Origin: Pectinophora gossypiella
Taxonomy: Eukaryota > Arthropoda > Insecta > Lepidoptera > Gelechiidae
Assembly (NCBI RefSeq): GCF_024362695.1
Contig: NC_065408.1
Location: 6,510,001-6,574,000, forward strand
Length of the DNA stretch: 64,000 bases
Direction of reading: 5' to 3'
Position 1 is the first letter of the stretch. Every line of letters begins with the position of its first letter. This document shows, piece after piece, positions 46,992 through 57,911 of the stretch. The notes beneath the pieces are model-generated. The model was not told the DNA's origin. It made no database searches and was given only the letters and a program-made list of their open reading frames with translations. Made by a program: the position numbers and the translations under genes.

Positions 46992-47219
46992 CGGGGTGTT
47001 ATTGACATCGTAACGAATACTAAGGGGGATGATTCAGACCATGATTCTGAGTTAATATCAAGTGGAATTTTCCGTCGCAATATTCACGATTTATTTTTAT
47101 ATTTTTGAAATTATTTTCAATTCTATACTTTTGCGACGGAGAATTCCACTTGATATCAACTAAGAATCATGGTCTAAATCATACCTCAAAGTTTTCGTTA
47201 CGAAGTCACTAACACCCTG
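46992..47219. mobile_element. Foldback MITE, copy 3
   Basis: A 228-bp relative of the elements at 8786 and 9040, with ends CGGGGTGTTATTGACATCG and AAGTCACTAACACCCTG. Arms of about 90 nt pair with each other through CATGATTCTGAGTTAATATC and TGGAATTTTCCGTCGCAA. The left flank is TA and the right flank AA, so a TA duplication with one substitution. The AT-rich centre is the loop. Confidence 0.83.
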
Positions 47220-50200
47220 AATTATTGAAATTGTGTCGAGAGTCCTTACGCTTAAATCATTGGATACCATCATAAATGAATTACTTTATTACTTATACAC
47301 GCAGATGAAAACGCTTTAAAAGTTTATTTACCAAAATATTTTCTTCCGGTAGGCTAGAGAGATTACATGTTTAAAAGCAACAATACCATACGAAAATATA
47401 TTTTATGTGTATTTTCCTCATAAAAGAAAGTTATTGACAACATACGCAATAGTCTCTCATCGGCAGTGAAATATCGTATGGAAGTCATTTCATTCCGTAG
47501 CAAAAGGTATACAGCCACTCGTAGTTCGATCCAATGCCGAAAAGATTGCCCCAACAAAGTAGGCACAAAACAACAAACAAGAGGAAAATAGTAACGCAAA
47601 GAGATCGCTACACAGCGTAATACTCACTCATATTTCTTACATAAATTTTGCACATGCGTCGGGGAACAACACAAAGCACGCGAAAGCTTCTTTAAATATT
47701 CCTTTCCTTCGTAATCAAAGTGCTGCGTTTGGAAGATAAGAATTCCCAGCGCGCCAAAACGTTGACTGCGGGTGTATGAGGGAATCGTTACAGGACGAAC
47801 GAAATTATTTCTCTCAGCTATTTATCAAAATTCTGCGAGCAACGCTTCATTTTTACAAGCCACTGCCGCAGTCTTACGCACTCCGTAATTTATGCACCTA
47901 AGCTCCTAGTGGGTTACTAAGGGTTCCCACCGACCGTCTATCATCAATATCACACACACACATTGCTCATATAAGTAATTAATTGATGCTGGTGTGCGAT
48001 ACTATTTATTGTATTATGAAAATAATCTTTTATGTCAATCTGGTATGACTGCTTTACTTGAATAAACGAGTAGGTATAACTTACGTTATCTTTATCGCGA
48101 ATTGGGGAGCGTCTTTCTTTATATTGCAAAAAATTGCTATTTTTCTCTAGATGTAATCTGAATTTATTTGTTTGTTCCGTAAGGTATAATAAGCGAATAT
48201 TCATGAAATCTCATATACTTCGGTCTTAAAACCTCATCGGAAATCACTCGCGCGTTTCGAAACCGCAATTAAATACGAGGAAAGAGATCCGTGGTAACAT
48301 ATCGGAATATTTTTTCTCAATCACAGCCACGTACGCAGCTGAAAATCGCATCTAAATAAAAATACTTCAAATGACATCTTGGGGATTATATAAAGTAACT
48401 CTTGGTTATTCCAATGAATATCTTTAAAACGTGCAGATTAAACACGGAAACTTTTTGTATTTGCTTAGCTCTTCACGGCTGATATAAGTGGATTGCAAAA
48501 GTTCCGAGGATGAGCATAAAAATGCTCAGAGTTGGGAGAAAAAAAATATTAACTGAGTATTGCTATAAGAAAGAGTACTTTTTGTCGACTTTTGAGTTGC
48601 TTATATTTGAATAACGGAGTTGCTATGTGTATTTTGGCGTATTTATTTGCATGAGCAATATATTTGTTTACTTATTCTATAGAAATCCACAAGAATCATA
48701 TAAACGGAATCAAATGTCACGAATCGGTAAGAAAAGCAGGAAGCAATAAAATATTATAATGTTTAATGTTTTCGTGACCCAATAACCCAGACAAAATAAA
48801 AACATCTCAAGAACAACGACGTACATGAATATACCATACAAAAATAAATCATCCAACAGCTAAACCTATTAGACTGGAGTACCGACGAACAGGGAATGTG
48901 AAAAAGGACCATATCTTCAAAATAACAGTTTATGCGGCATCACTAACACACGACGGGATGGCCACTCGGCAGATCGTTAATTTGCGATAGAGGGACAATG
49001 ACAGGGCTAAATGGAGATAGGCGAACGCTGCAATGTTGTAGGGAGAAAGCGTCGCTTGAGACTGGAAGCATAGAATAAGGAACAAAACTACGTATAGAAC
49101 GGTAACTCTCCGCTTCCCACCAGCGGCTGAGCTAGATTTACCTCACCCCCTCGGTCTTACTTTGGTCTTCAATCGTATGGGCATCAAACGTGACACACAC
49201 AGATATGCGTGTACGGTAACGTCAATGTGTAGTGTCTGTGTAAAACGAGGTGTTTTGTATGCAGTGTTCGCAGTGTGCTGGAAGCTTAAGATACTTGTAA
49301 CATCCACAGTCATATCTATCAAGCCAAGCCCTTTCGAAGCCCTTTCAGATTGGAGTTGAAACACATTAATTACATATTTAATTATTTTGCTCAATACACT
49401 TCTTTTAAAAATAATTAATAATCAGCGCACTCAAAATACCGACCTTTACCTTGCTTATTTGACTTCTGTATTTAAATTGTGATTACCGTTAAAAAATGAG
49501 ACCGCTTAAAGGAAAAGCTAATGAAATGATTATGAAAAGGTAGATACTCAAATACTTCAGAGCAAATAGTAATAAGAGAATTCAGGTATTATACAAGCAA
49601 GCTTATTAACTTAAAGAAGTCCAATAAAATTAATGAAAAAGAAAATGATTTTCTTAATTATAAAAGCTTATTACTTTATAAAACGGATTACGACCTCAGT
49701 CTACTTTAATTTAAAAAATACCAGTGTAATCCTGATAAAAGAACTTTATTTGTTCTTTCTTTTTTTTGGTTAAAATTGTTCCTGCTTTATATTACAATAT
49801 ATTGAAGCTATATTGTGTAACAGATTATAAACTTAAGATAGCACTCTTTTAAATCAAATAGTTTACGTCAAAATCGCCGGTCACTCAACGTTTTAGAGGA
49901 ATTTACTTAAATATAAAATCTTTACTTCATATTATACTAAACTCGCACTCATTGCGTCGCACGTACATCAGCGAAACTGTCAAATAGTCCAGTGTGCGGA
50001 AGGCCTAAGGATACAATGATATTGATGCGGAATCCTTGCTTTGGGATTGGGATTTCCCACAATAAAAGCTGATGAAAGATAACATAAGCTCAACTATATC
50101 CCAATTGGGGTAGTCAGATGTACATCCATCGCAAAATGAAGTAAGTCCTCACCTCACCGAGCTTTCTGTTAGACCAACGTAATAGGTGTACAACGTATAA

Positions 50201-50384
50201 AACTATAATAAAACTATAAATAATGGGCTGTATAAAAATTAAACGTAGGTAAAAAATAATCCTTGTCGGCTTTGGCTACTTGTTTATCTACGTAATACTT
50301 TGTGAAGAGATAAATATACTCAAATATTAAATAATGAGAATGAGTGACACGTGGTGAAGCGGAAATGTAATATGGCGCAAATAT
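47220..50384. other. No gene seen
   Basis: AT-rich; nothing recognised beyond a short (CA)n at 47950-47962. Confidence 0.45.
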
Positions 50385-50800
50385 TTATTATAAAAAAAAC
50401 CGGCCAAGTGCAAGTCCGTGCTTCGGAAGGCACGTTAAGCCGTTAGTCCCGGTTACTACTTACTCATGTAAGTAAGTAGTCGTTACATGAGCCATGTCAG
50501 GGGCCTTTGGTGGCTCAATAGTAACCCTGACACCAGGGTTGATGGGGTTGGTACTCCATCTCACAACCCACACGACAGAAGAAGTGCAAGTCGAACTCGC
50601 GCACGAAGGGTTCCGTACCATTGACTAGGTAAACAACAGTAAATACACAAATTTTATTTTGTAAACTATTTGAAAAATAGGCAAAAATATTGGTTATTTT
50701 ATATATTTTGTATTCAAGTGAAAATACAACTGAGTATTTCGTGAATATTTCAACTGCCTACCTGTTGCCATGATTGCTATCGATCAAATAAGGACAAAAA
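50385..50800 (+). repeat. Old lepidopteran interspersed repeat, split by a SINE
   Basis: The left part A8CCGGCCAAGTGCAAGTC (to 50416) and right part GAACTCGCGCACGAAGGGTT + CCGTACCATT (from 50593) are the two halves of a very common lepidopteran repeat start. Further 3', GTGAATATTTCAACTGCCTA and the following bases also fit a decayed copy. The SINE at 50417 divides it. The family name is not known to me. The 3' boundary is approximate. Confidence 0.55.
50417..50581 (+). mobile_element. Head-less SINE with 11-bp target duplication
   Basis: A 165-bp insert flanked by AAGTGCAAGTC (50406-50416 and 50582-50592). It begins exactly at the central module (CGTGCTTCGGAAGGCACG) and continues through ATGAGCCATGTCAGGGGCC and TAACCCTGACACCAGGGTT to CACACGACAGAAG. 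It is the body of the SINE at 43091 without its tRNA head, so it is a 5'-truncated retroposition. It ends without a poly-A run. Confidence 0.88.
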
Positions 50801-52290
50801 AAATTGTCGCGTTTGTTGCAAAATTAAACAAATATTAAGTAACTGAATAAAGTAAGTAAATAAAACATTCCATTCTCCCTCAGCTACAAAGAAAATTCAA
50901 TGCTAATAACGCAAGTTCATTTTACATTCGGAATTCACTCTCCTATCTACTGTAATATCGAATAAAGCGAAGGTTAAAACTTCAAGTAACAAACGGTAGT
51001 GTAAGCAAAGAAAATAATACAGGACTGACGTTGCGACTTCCTACAAAACTACTTAAGTACTCTTACTATTTGTTTTTATCTACTGTAATTGTATGAATTT
51101 ATTTATAAAAGCTATATGAATAATTTTCAATTATATTTTTTGTCGCCATTACCTTAAAGTCGTAAGACCGAATGTTTTTTAAACTCCAAATCCCATGGTT
51201 TACCTTTTGTGTCTGCAAATCTGAGCTTCGAAGGTTAAAAGTCACCAAAAAGAAGAAGAAGAAGAGAAGCAAGTAAGTACCATGAGGTACAGAGGTCCCA
51301 TGAGGCATGAGCACAGCTTTATCTTTGAACTAATTCTAAAAATAATAAACACAATACATAATTTGATAATATTATTTGACAATCCGCACAAACACTTTTT
51401 ATAAGATTAAAAACTTATTTCAGAAGCAGAAAAAGTTTTAATCGAATAAGAAAATTATTCAGCGGCGTCGTATTCAGGAATCAATTTGTCGCGTCCCGGG
51501 CGATTTGCGAGTTGTCGACTCATGGTTGCGCCGCAGTTAGCCCAGATGGATATTATCTATTCATCGAGAGACCCGCCATCGCGCATAAATGGTCCCACTT
51601 GCGAGGGAAAATGTATTGAAATCACAATGTGAACATTAACCTGACGCTTCCTTCAAAAGGATATTTCCACGCACAAAATATAGAAAAAAATGTTTATTTA
51701 ACAATAGCATTTAAGAGAAATTATTTATTCATGGCACGTCTACATTTTCCCCTTTCTTTTGTTGAATTGAAAAATTGATTCGCTTGCTGTTCCGCCGGCG
51801 TAAAGTGGATGGATGCAGCCTGTTTATAAGCTTAACACTTTTGATGGAATTTATGATTTCGAGAATCTAATTTACTTGCATTGCACGCTGCTGCTATAAG
51901 TTTCGAGCAAGCTTGGGAAATGTTCCTTTTTAACCGAGTTCAATAATGTTTCATATTTCGCATTTATATTAATATTTTAACGACAGTACCGTGCTCTGTA
52001 TGTTAACAATAGAACTACCTTTTCATATTTCCAAACAGTCGAAAACTTTATCGGTAACAAAGTGATTTATCAAACCGAAAGGTTTTAATACAATTTTCGA
52101 CGTAGTGTTGGGTTATGGTTTAAGCGTCAATTTAATCGATAAAACGAAATAAAATAATGAACTGACGGGCGGCGCATCCATAAAACACGATTTTATCATA
52201 CCGTGGGGAGGGACACGTTTTCGAATATCGTAATAAAAAAGTCACAGATGTCAAATTTATGACGTCGGACCATTGTAAAGAGATTAAAAG
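50801..52290. other. No gene seen
   Basis: AT-rich; contains a short (AAG)n near 51250-51270 and a duplicated CCATGAGG at 51280-51308. No gene recognised. Confidence 0.45.
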
Positions 52291-52295
52291 ATTTA

Positions 52296-52350
52296 CTACG
52301 CGACGCTACGCGGTGCTACGAGCTACGCTGCTACGGCCGTAAGTTCTACG
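52296..52350. repeat. Degenerate CTACG-rich micro-repeat
   Basis: Units of CTACG, GCTACGAG and GCTACGCG recur about eight times within 55 bp, interrupted by single changes. Confidence 0.6.
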
Positions 52351-53220
52351 GGGAAAATTTTACAAGTTTAATAAACGTGTAAGCCTTTTGTATTGGTAAA
52401 TGTCACGGTGGTAATCTCTTTCTTAACTTACCGACGCCGGTTACTTAGCAGAATTTACGTACCTGAGAAAAAGCAGAAACAGGTTTAGTTACGTGTATTT
52501 TACAATAGCTGTTGTGTTAAAACTAGATGGTGGTTTACAATATATGTGACGATAAATAAGGTAGGTAGTTAAACATTTTCGGACGTAAAAGGCAGTGTTA
52601 CAGTTTCATTATTCTCTTGTAGTAAAATTGAATGTGTATGCGCGCCGGGGGCTGCGGGTCAGTGAAAATACACGCGGGCCGGCTCGGCAAACATGGCTAA
52701 TTTTGGAGGGAAAACATACTATTCGAATCGCAATAGCCAGAAGGCCCACCCGTAGAATGTACCTATGCTTACATTCATTTTATATCAAGAACACGGCATT
52801 TTCATTAGTACAATAGTACGTACGTTTTATTGTCTGTTATTATTATTACTTGATGTGCGGATGTTTCTTCCTCAGACTAATAATTATTACGGACAGAGAA
52901 CCAGTCAATATTTAGTACCTTCTATATATAACGGATTACCTCCGACCGTAGTAACTGGACACTTTTCTAAAGTTGTTTTTAGATGAAAATGTATACAAAA
53001 TATTTGAATTAGCTTGTGTCAACAATTTTGGTTTAAAATATTGATCCTGAATTGTTGACATTGTCGTAAACTTAAGCACCTACTTCCGAATGAATATTTG
53101 TACATGGGTACCGTCCGCCAAACTGCACAGCAGTTTGTTGGCAGAAAGGTCACTTTTGTTTGTTTTTTTTTTCAACATTTTATTTTATTAGGTGCAATGT
53201 TTTCACCACTAACCTAATTA
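52351..53220. other. No gene; hairpin near 53117
   Basis: AT-rich with no recognised exon. A short stem CCAAACTGC-ACA-GCAGTTTG occurs near 53117-53136 and may belong to the repeat that follows. Confidence 0.4.
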
Positions 53221-53290
53221 TTCCTAAAAAAGTAGCACGGAGAATGCTACACCGACAAGAGCGTGGCTCTTAAATTACTGATGAATATTT
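53221..53290 (+). mobile_element. Second fragment of the CACCGACAAGAGCGTGG family
   Basis: 53221-53285 aligns ungapped with 42301-42365 (58 of 65 positions). Only the last ~65 nt of the element are present here, ending in TGATGA. It lies head to head with a minus-strand LINE remnant. Confidence 0.5.
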
Positions 53291-53353
53291 TAACATTTGG
53301 TAGTTTCAGAAGTAGGTGCGTCAGTTTACGATTATGTCAACATTTACTATTTA

Positions 53354-53545
53354 CTAGCCTACACTATCCCACTGCAAAGCAAAGACCTCCATCCCTTTCT
53401 TCCACTCCTCCCGGTTTTAGCTATCTCTTTCCCGTATGCGTCCAACTCGTCACGCCATCATTTCATTTCGTGCTCAGCCACGACGCCTCTTTATATTTTG
53501 CACCCAGTCTGTGGTGTTCTTTGCCATGTCTCTTGATTGTCCAAA
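53354..53545 (-). pseudogene. Broken C-terminus of a LINE reverse-transcriptase ORF
   Basis: On the minus strand the frames read MAKNTTDWVQNIKRRRG, then WRDELDAYGKE (53425-53457), then after a frame change NREEWKKGMEVFALQWDSVG and stop (TAG at 53354-53356). The order 'W+DELDA ... EEW ... FAxQWD' is typical of the end of lepidopteran non-LTR retrotransposon ORFs, probably RTE-like. At least one 2-nt frameshift and in-frame stops make it a dead remnant. The upstream part of the ORF is absent. The boundary at the high-coordinate side is approximate. Confidence 0.55.
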
Positions 53546-53860
53546 TAAAAATACCGCAAAACCGGAACTGGCAAGAGCTGATAATTTGTTTAAAGGGAAC
53601 CAACAACATTTTATACCATCTTTGGTAACGTTTTATACAACCCCGGTATTTTTATTATCGATATAACTTGTTTTAAGAAGCCGCTTTCATACTTTCACAG
53701 TATTTTATGCTGAAGTTGATGAACATAAGCGCCTGAATAACCGATCAATAATAATAAAAAATATATAAAGGATCATTTTAGTTAGACAACTTATGAAGTC
53801 TGGAAAACCCGGCAAAAATATTAATACGCAGTTAAGGTCGTCTTATTTTAAGGCAATATA
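53546..53860. other. No gene seen
   Basis: AT-rich spacer. Confidence 0.4.
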
Positions 53861-53875
53861 TTTTTTTATTTCCAG

Positions 53876-53899
53876 CTACAATGGCGCCGTAAAAATAAG
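53876..53899 (+). other. Candidate 24-nt micro-exon
   Basis: A strong 3' splice acceptor (T-rich tract ending TTTTTTTATTTCCAG at 53875) and a consensus 5' donor (AAG|GTAAGT, GT at 53900-53901) bracket 24 nt that include ATGGCGCCGTAA. The length is a multiple of three, but the stretch contains an in-frame stop in one frame, so it would more likely be untranslated or a poison exon. It could equally be chance pairing of two splice motifs. Confidence 0.2.
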
Positions 53900-54489
53900 G
53901 TAAGTTTTTCTTTATGAACAGTGTTCGCTCCTTCATTTTCTTGCAAACTAAGATCACATCTGTCTCGACCTTAACACGAACGGACGAATTATGAAAAAAT
54001 AAATTTCCCGCGGGGAGGCAATGCCTTATAAACGTCCGTTAACTCTTCGAATAAATCACGGTAAGCGCCAACGCCGCCAAATAAATAATTTTCTTTATTC
54101 ATCAAAATTAAAAGGAACAGTTGACAAAGAGCCCTCTTTAATTAAAACCCGCTTTACTTGACTTCCCGGGGTTCGATCATCGAGTTGACGCAGGCTTAGT
54201 CTATTTACACAAGTGATTGTTCGAAACAACATATTTACGTCAACCACTTCACCGCTTCATATTGTGACAAGAAGTATTTTATATATTACATCATATTTTT
54301 CTCCCTCACACGTATTCCACTTGCTCTTCAATACAATATGCGCTTCTTAAGATTGCAGTGTGTAAACTCAAGTAAAAATCCAAGCCTAGCCCAGATTAAA
54401 CTAGCAATTCCGACGCTATAACAGATTTATTTAGTTGTAACCGTATGTTCTGTACAAGAGCACATCGGAGTTTTCAATTACACAAAGTG
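53900..54489. other. No gene seen
   Basis: AT-rich, no recognised feature. Confidence 0.4.
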
Positions 54490-54617
54490 ATGGCCGCAGC
54501 GCAGCGAGTTGCCCGCGCGCCGACAAAACGCGCGCCGCCGACCGACGTCCGACCCGGCCGATTGCACACCACTCGCTCAAACCCCACCAAAACAAACCAC
54601 AACAAAAAGAAAATAAG
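54490..54617 (+). other. Possible first coding exon, low confidence
   Basis: ATG at 54490 in the context AAAGTGATGG opens a GC-rich frame (MAAAQRVARAPTKRAPP...) that reaches a donor-like AAG|GTTAGT, with GT at 54618-54619. The frame is rich in A, R, P and K. Codons are GC-ending in an otherwise AT-rich area. No acceptor or partner exon in a compatible phase was identified, and no family is recognised. It could be a promoter-proximal exon or simply a GC-rich patch. Confidence 0.15.
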
Positions 54618-55689
54618 GTTAGTTTTCAAGCGAAAGAGTTCCAGCTGAGAAAGTCGGGGACAACTCGTTTTCGAAAGGTTGAAGGAAAACTCGATCGCTT
54701 TTCCAGGGGGAAGCTCTCAGTGGTTTATTGCGTTATTACCTGGACGTGTCTGCCGCGCCGGGACAGCCGCAATTTGGGGAGAAAAGAACGATATGTTGCG
54801 AGGAAAGGGATTTTATAGAGCTCAAGCGGACCCGGGAAAAGACCAAGCGCCTCCATCCACGCCTGGCGTAATTTTCTTTGATCGAAAACACTGCACGACA
54901 CTACTCAACTTTTTATTTTTTATCTAATTCAATATTGTTGAACGGTCTGCAGGATGCGCTTCGCACCATTTGCTCGGATTTTCTTCGGGCTTTGTTGTTG
55001 TACTCAGGTCAGCATTAAATAAAATAGAAAAGACGTTTCTGAAAGGTTCTATACACCTTTATGTGACACAAAGGACGCGTTACTTTATAGGATTAAAAAC
55101 ATTGGGTTTTAAACAATAATGCAAAGGCGGTTGAGAAACAATAACCAGATCGATAAAAAAACACATCCCATTACTTTTACGGCAACCCCATAAGTCATCT
55201 ACACCGAATTCGTTCAATAAAAACGTTAGAGCCGAGAAAGATTTGCTCCAATAATCGGGTGACAAAAACCGTAACTCCACCTAAGGACCTATGAAATAAG
55301 AGTGGATGTCCATAAAATAAAATAATAAGCGGTCAATAAAATCTTCGCGTCGACCCGCCCGGGGTAAATCTGTCAAATGCTGAGGAAGAAATAAAAGAAA
55401 CGTCAGGCCGAGAGGGCGAGAAGTGGTCGAAATTTGATCGGCGACAAGCGAGATCCGAACCATCAATCGGGGGATAATTGGAAGGCTTTTCCGTCGATCG
55501 GACGATTGAAACATCACAACCAGTTTTATTCGGCTATTACGCTAATCTGTTTCGTATACCTACCTACTCAAAATGTTCACTCATCTCCACAATAAAAATC
55601 ATTATAAATTAAATATGACGTATTTTTTTTAGGAGTAGGTAGTAGATTCATTTTATAGAATGAAACGGCCTTTACTCAATATTAAAATG
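54618..55689. other. No gene seen
   Basis: No recognised exon or element; short frames only. Confidence 0.4.
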
Positions 55690-56300
55690 TGGAAAAACAA
55701 ACAAATTGGGTAGTTTCCTAGGTCAAAGATAAATTATAAGAGTGACAAATAATGGCCCCGATTCCTGCAGACACCGCCTAATTTTATTTTAAGTTATATC
55801 CGTCATTTTCATATCCGTCGAAAAGGAAAGGGACGGATGATTCACAGCTCTTAATTTTAGGAAGAATAAGTAAATGAATGAATAACCCGGGCGAATCAAA
55901 AGGTGCGTCGCTGGTATGCAATCCGTTTGACGTGCTGTCTACTTAACTGTGTCGGGTTATTGACGGATGTAAAATTTTTAGACGGTTGGTTTAGATTTGT
56001 GCTTAAAATTGACGTGTGTTCCATAAATTTTATGCTTGTCGATTACCCGTCCCTTTCCTTTTCGGCGGATAAGAAAATGACAGATATAACTGAAAATAAA
56101 ATTAGGTGGTATTTACAGGAATTAGCACCATTGTAGTCTCTTTTTTATGAATTTTATCAAGAAAAATGTAATAATATAGTGCGACATATTATCACGTCGT
56201 TCTATGACGTCACAGGTTGCTTTTTCATACAATTCCATAGTTTTGACGTTCGGTAAAAAGTAACAGATTTGACTAGTTGGAAACTGTCCTATTGCTAGCA
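55690..56300 (+). mobile_element. Truncated copy of a TIR transposon, interrupted by a MITE
   Basis: The segments AAATTGGGTAGTTTCCTAGG.. with AAGATAAATTATAAG (about 55702-55740), TATGACGTCACAGG with TTCATACAATTCCATAG (56202-56240) and GTAACAGATTTGACTAGTTGG (56260-56280) occur in the same order as in the element at 56552-57354. Neither terminal repeat is present, so both ends are lost or diverged. The MITE 55754-56129 sits inside it. Confidence 0.5.
55754..56129 (-). mobile_element. Long-TIR MITE, copy 2 (376 bp), inverted
   Basis: Reverse complement of the element at 27358-27734, matching it along its whole length. The ends are GGCCCCGATTCCTGC and CAGGAATTAGCACC. Flanks are AAT on the left and ATT on the right, so a 3-bp duplication is imperfect here. 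The open frame within it is incidental. Confidence 0.85.
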
Positions 56301-56551
56301 GCAAAAAATGTGTGTAATACCAAAATAAAGTTTGGGCGTATTATCGGCGCGGCGTTACACGGAAAAGCTTTACTGTTCAATGCCACAGATTCCCAGTACA
56401 ACAACGGTGGAAAATAAACCGAGCTACATAGAAATCAATGTGCTTCTATAACAATCGGTGGAATCGGCCAGCCGCTACGCTCAATAACCCTGACTTCTCA
56501 TTATGTAGATTGCTCCTCCATTCACGTGTGCATGTTCACTAAACATCTTAG
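56301..56551. other. No gene seen
   Basis: Spacer between two related elements; nothing recognised. Confidence 0.4.
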
Positions 56552-57002
56552 ACCAGCAGGGCTAACATGCGCAACGTGGTAAGATAATCGATCGATTCAA
56601 TATATTTTGTTGAAATCGATAAGTTTATTTTGTTTCCTTATACGTGCACGTAATTTTGGACGTATTTTTCATTATTTGAGTTCACATATTAGCGCCAATC
56701 GACAAAACGAAATAATTGGGTAGCTTTATAAGTCCAAGATAAATTATGAAATTCTGACTACTAAATAAAGACAGATATAAAGGTTAAAAAACGTTTTCTT
56801 TTTCTATTTAAATTATTTATCAATGTTAATAATACATTACTAATATAATAATAATAACTAATACATTTTGTTACGTTTTTGTATGACGTCACAGGGTGCG
56901 GTTTCATACAAATTCCACAGTAATTTCTTTTTTTCACATTACACACATACATAAACTCACGCCTATTCCCACCGGGGTAAGCGGAAACTATAGAATTCTA
57001 AT

Positions 57003-57044
57003 TGCACACACACACATTTCACACACACACACACACACATCACA
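57003..57044. repeat. (CA)n microsatellite
   Basis: Two blocks of ACACACAC separated by TTTC, together about 35 bp. Confidence 0.9.
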
Positions 57045-57095
57045 TGTTTCACATTTTTGCATTCTCACATTAAGTAAAAAGTAACTGATTTGACT

Positions 57096-57245
57096 CAGCT
57101 CAGTGGGTAGGCCCGCTACAAGGTGGACCGACGATCTGGTGAAGGTCGCGGGAAGCCGCTGGATGCGGGCAGCGCAGGACCGATCGTCGTGATCCTTGGG
57201 GGAGGCCTATGCCCAGCAGTGGGCGTCATACGGCTGATGATGATG
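57096..57245 (+). pseudogene. 5'-truncated LINE: last 43 codons with a premature stop
   Basis: A 150-bp insert flanked by the 13-bp duplication AACTGATTTGACT (57083-57095 and 57246-57258). The frame from 57106 reads GRPATRWTDDLVKVAGSRW, MRAAQDRSS, stop (TGA 57190-57192), SLGEAYAQQWASYG, stop (57235-57237), then GATGATGATG. This is the classic C-terminus of a lepidopteran reverse-transcriptase ORF, probably RTE-like. The internal stop replaces what is usually tryptophan (TGG to TGA). The clean target duplication shows a retroposition event into an older TIR element. Confidence 0.85.
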
Positions 57246-57354
57246 AACTGATTTGACTAGTTGGAAACTATCTACCCTACCCTATTGTATCGTCAGAATC
57301 GATAAAATAACCGTGACAAAATTTTATCACGATGCGCGTGTTAGCCCTACTGGT

Positions 57355-57776
57355 ACATAATGTGGCCTGCTTATAATATGCATAATGTGGAAAAACCGTC
57401 CATGTGAGGAGAAATTCTAAGATAAATTCTTGCTTAACTTCAGTACTGAACGGCTTCTACCGTTGTAAGTAACGAAATTTGTAAACAAAACGTGCAACAC
57501 TTTATTTAATGACTCATATTTAAGTTTATTAAGGGAGAACGACATGAATGATGTTATTATAAAATAAGGTATTACATTCCAAAAAGTAAACGTCTTTTTA
57601 GAATTATATACTAAATGTTATTCGCTTACATAAATATATTTTTTGAATTATCACTATTTACTGTCATTGCCAATTTGACAAGTGTCAATCGAAACGATTT
57701 TTTCGTAATGTTTATATTTTATCCTAAGTTCATGTAGCTACCCGCCCGCTATTATTATACTTGTACAAAATTTTCC
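57355..57776. other. No gene seen
   Basis: AT-rich spacer. Confidence 0.4.
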
Positions 57777-57911
57777 TGTACCCAAAGGTTGCCTGGAAGA
57801 CATTGCTGCATAAGCAATAAGGCCGCCTGTTGTGCTTTTCTGTATATGCTGTCCTTATCTCTGTATTGTGTGTCCATTGTGCTCAATAAAGTATTTTATC
57901 TATCTATCTAC
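57777..57911 (+). mobile_element. Non-LTR retroelement 3' tail (copy E)
   Basis: Reads CCCAAAGGTTGCCTGGAAGA, then the stem ATTGCT-GCATA-AGCAAT, AAGGCCGCC, a U-rich spacer and GTGCTCAATAAAGTATTTTA, ending in (TATC)n. Only the 3' end is present. Confidence 0.8.

Larger units (their letters stand above)
56552..57354 (+). mobile_element. Non-autonomous TIR transposon with a nested LINE fragment
   Basis: The ends ACCAGCAGGGCTAACATGCGC (21 nt, 56552-56572; 20-nt core ACCAGCAGGGCTAACATGCG) and 57334-57354 are inverted repeats with 19 of 21 matches. Similarity continues inward through CGTGGTAAGATAATCGATC on one side and its counterpart on the other. Inside are ATCGAT-rich DNA, a TATGACGTCACAGGGTGC segment, a (CA)n tract and a 150-bp LINE insertion with its own 13-bp duplication. 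There is no transposase. No clear target duplication was found, so the superfamily is undetermined. Confidence 0.6.

Noticed and set aside
53263..53666. Three overlapping plus-strand frames around 53300-53660
   Set aside because: They are antisense shadows of the minus-strand LINE remnant at 53354-53545.
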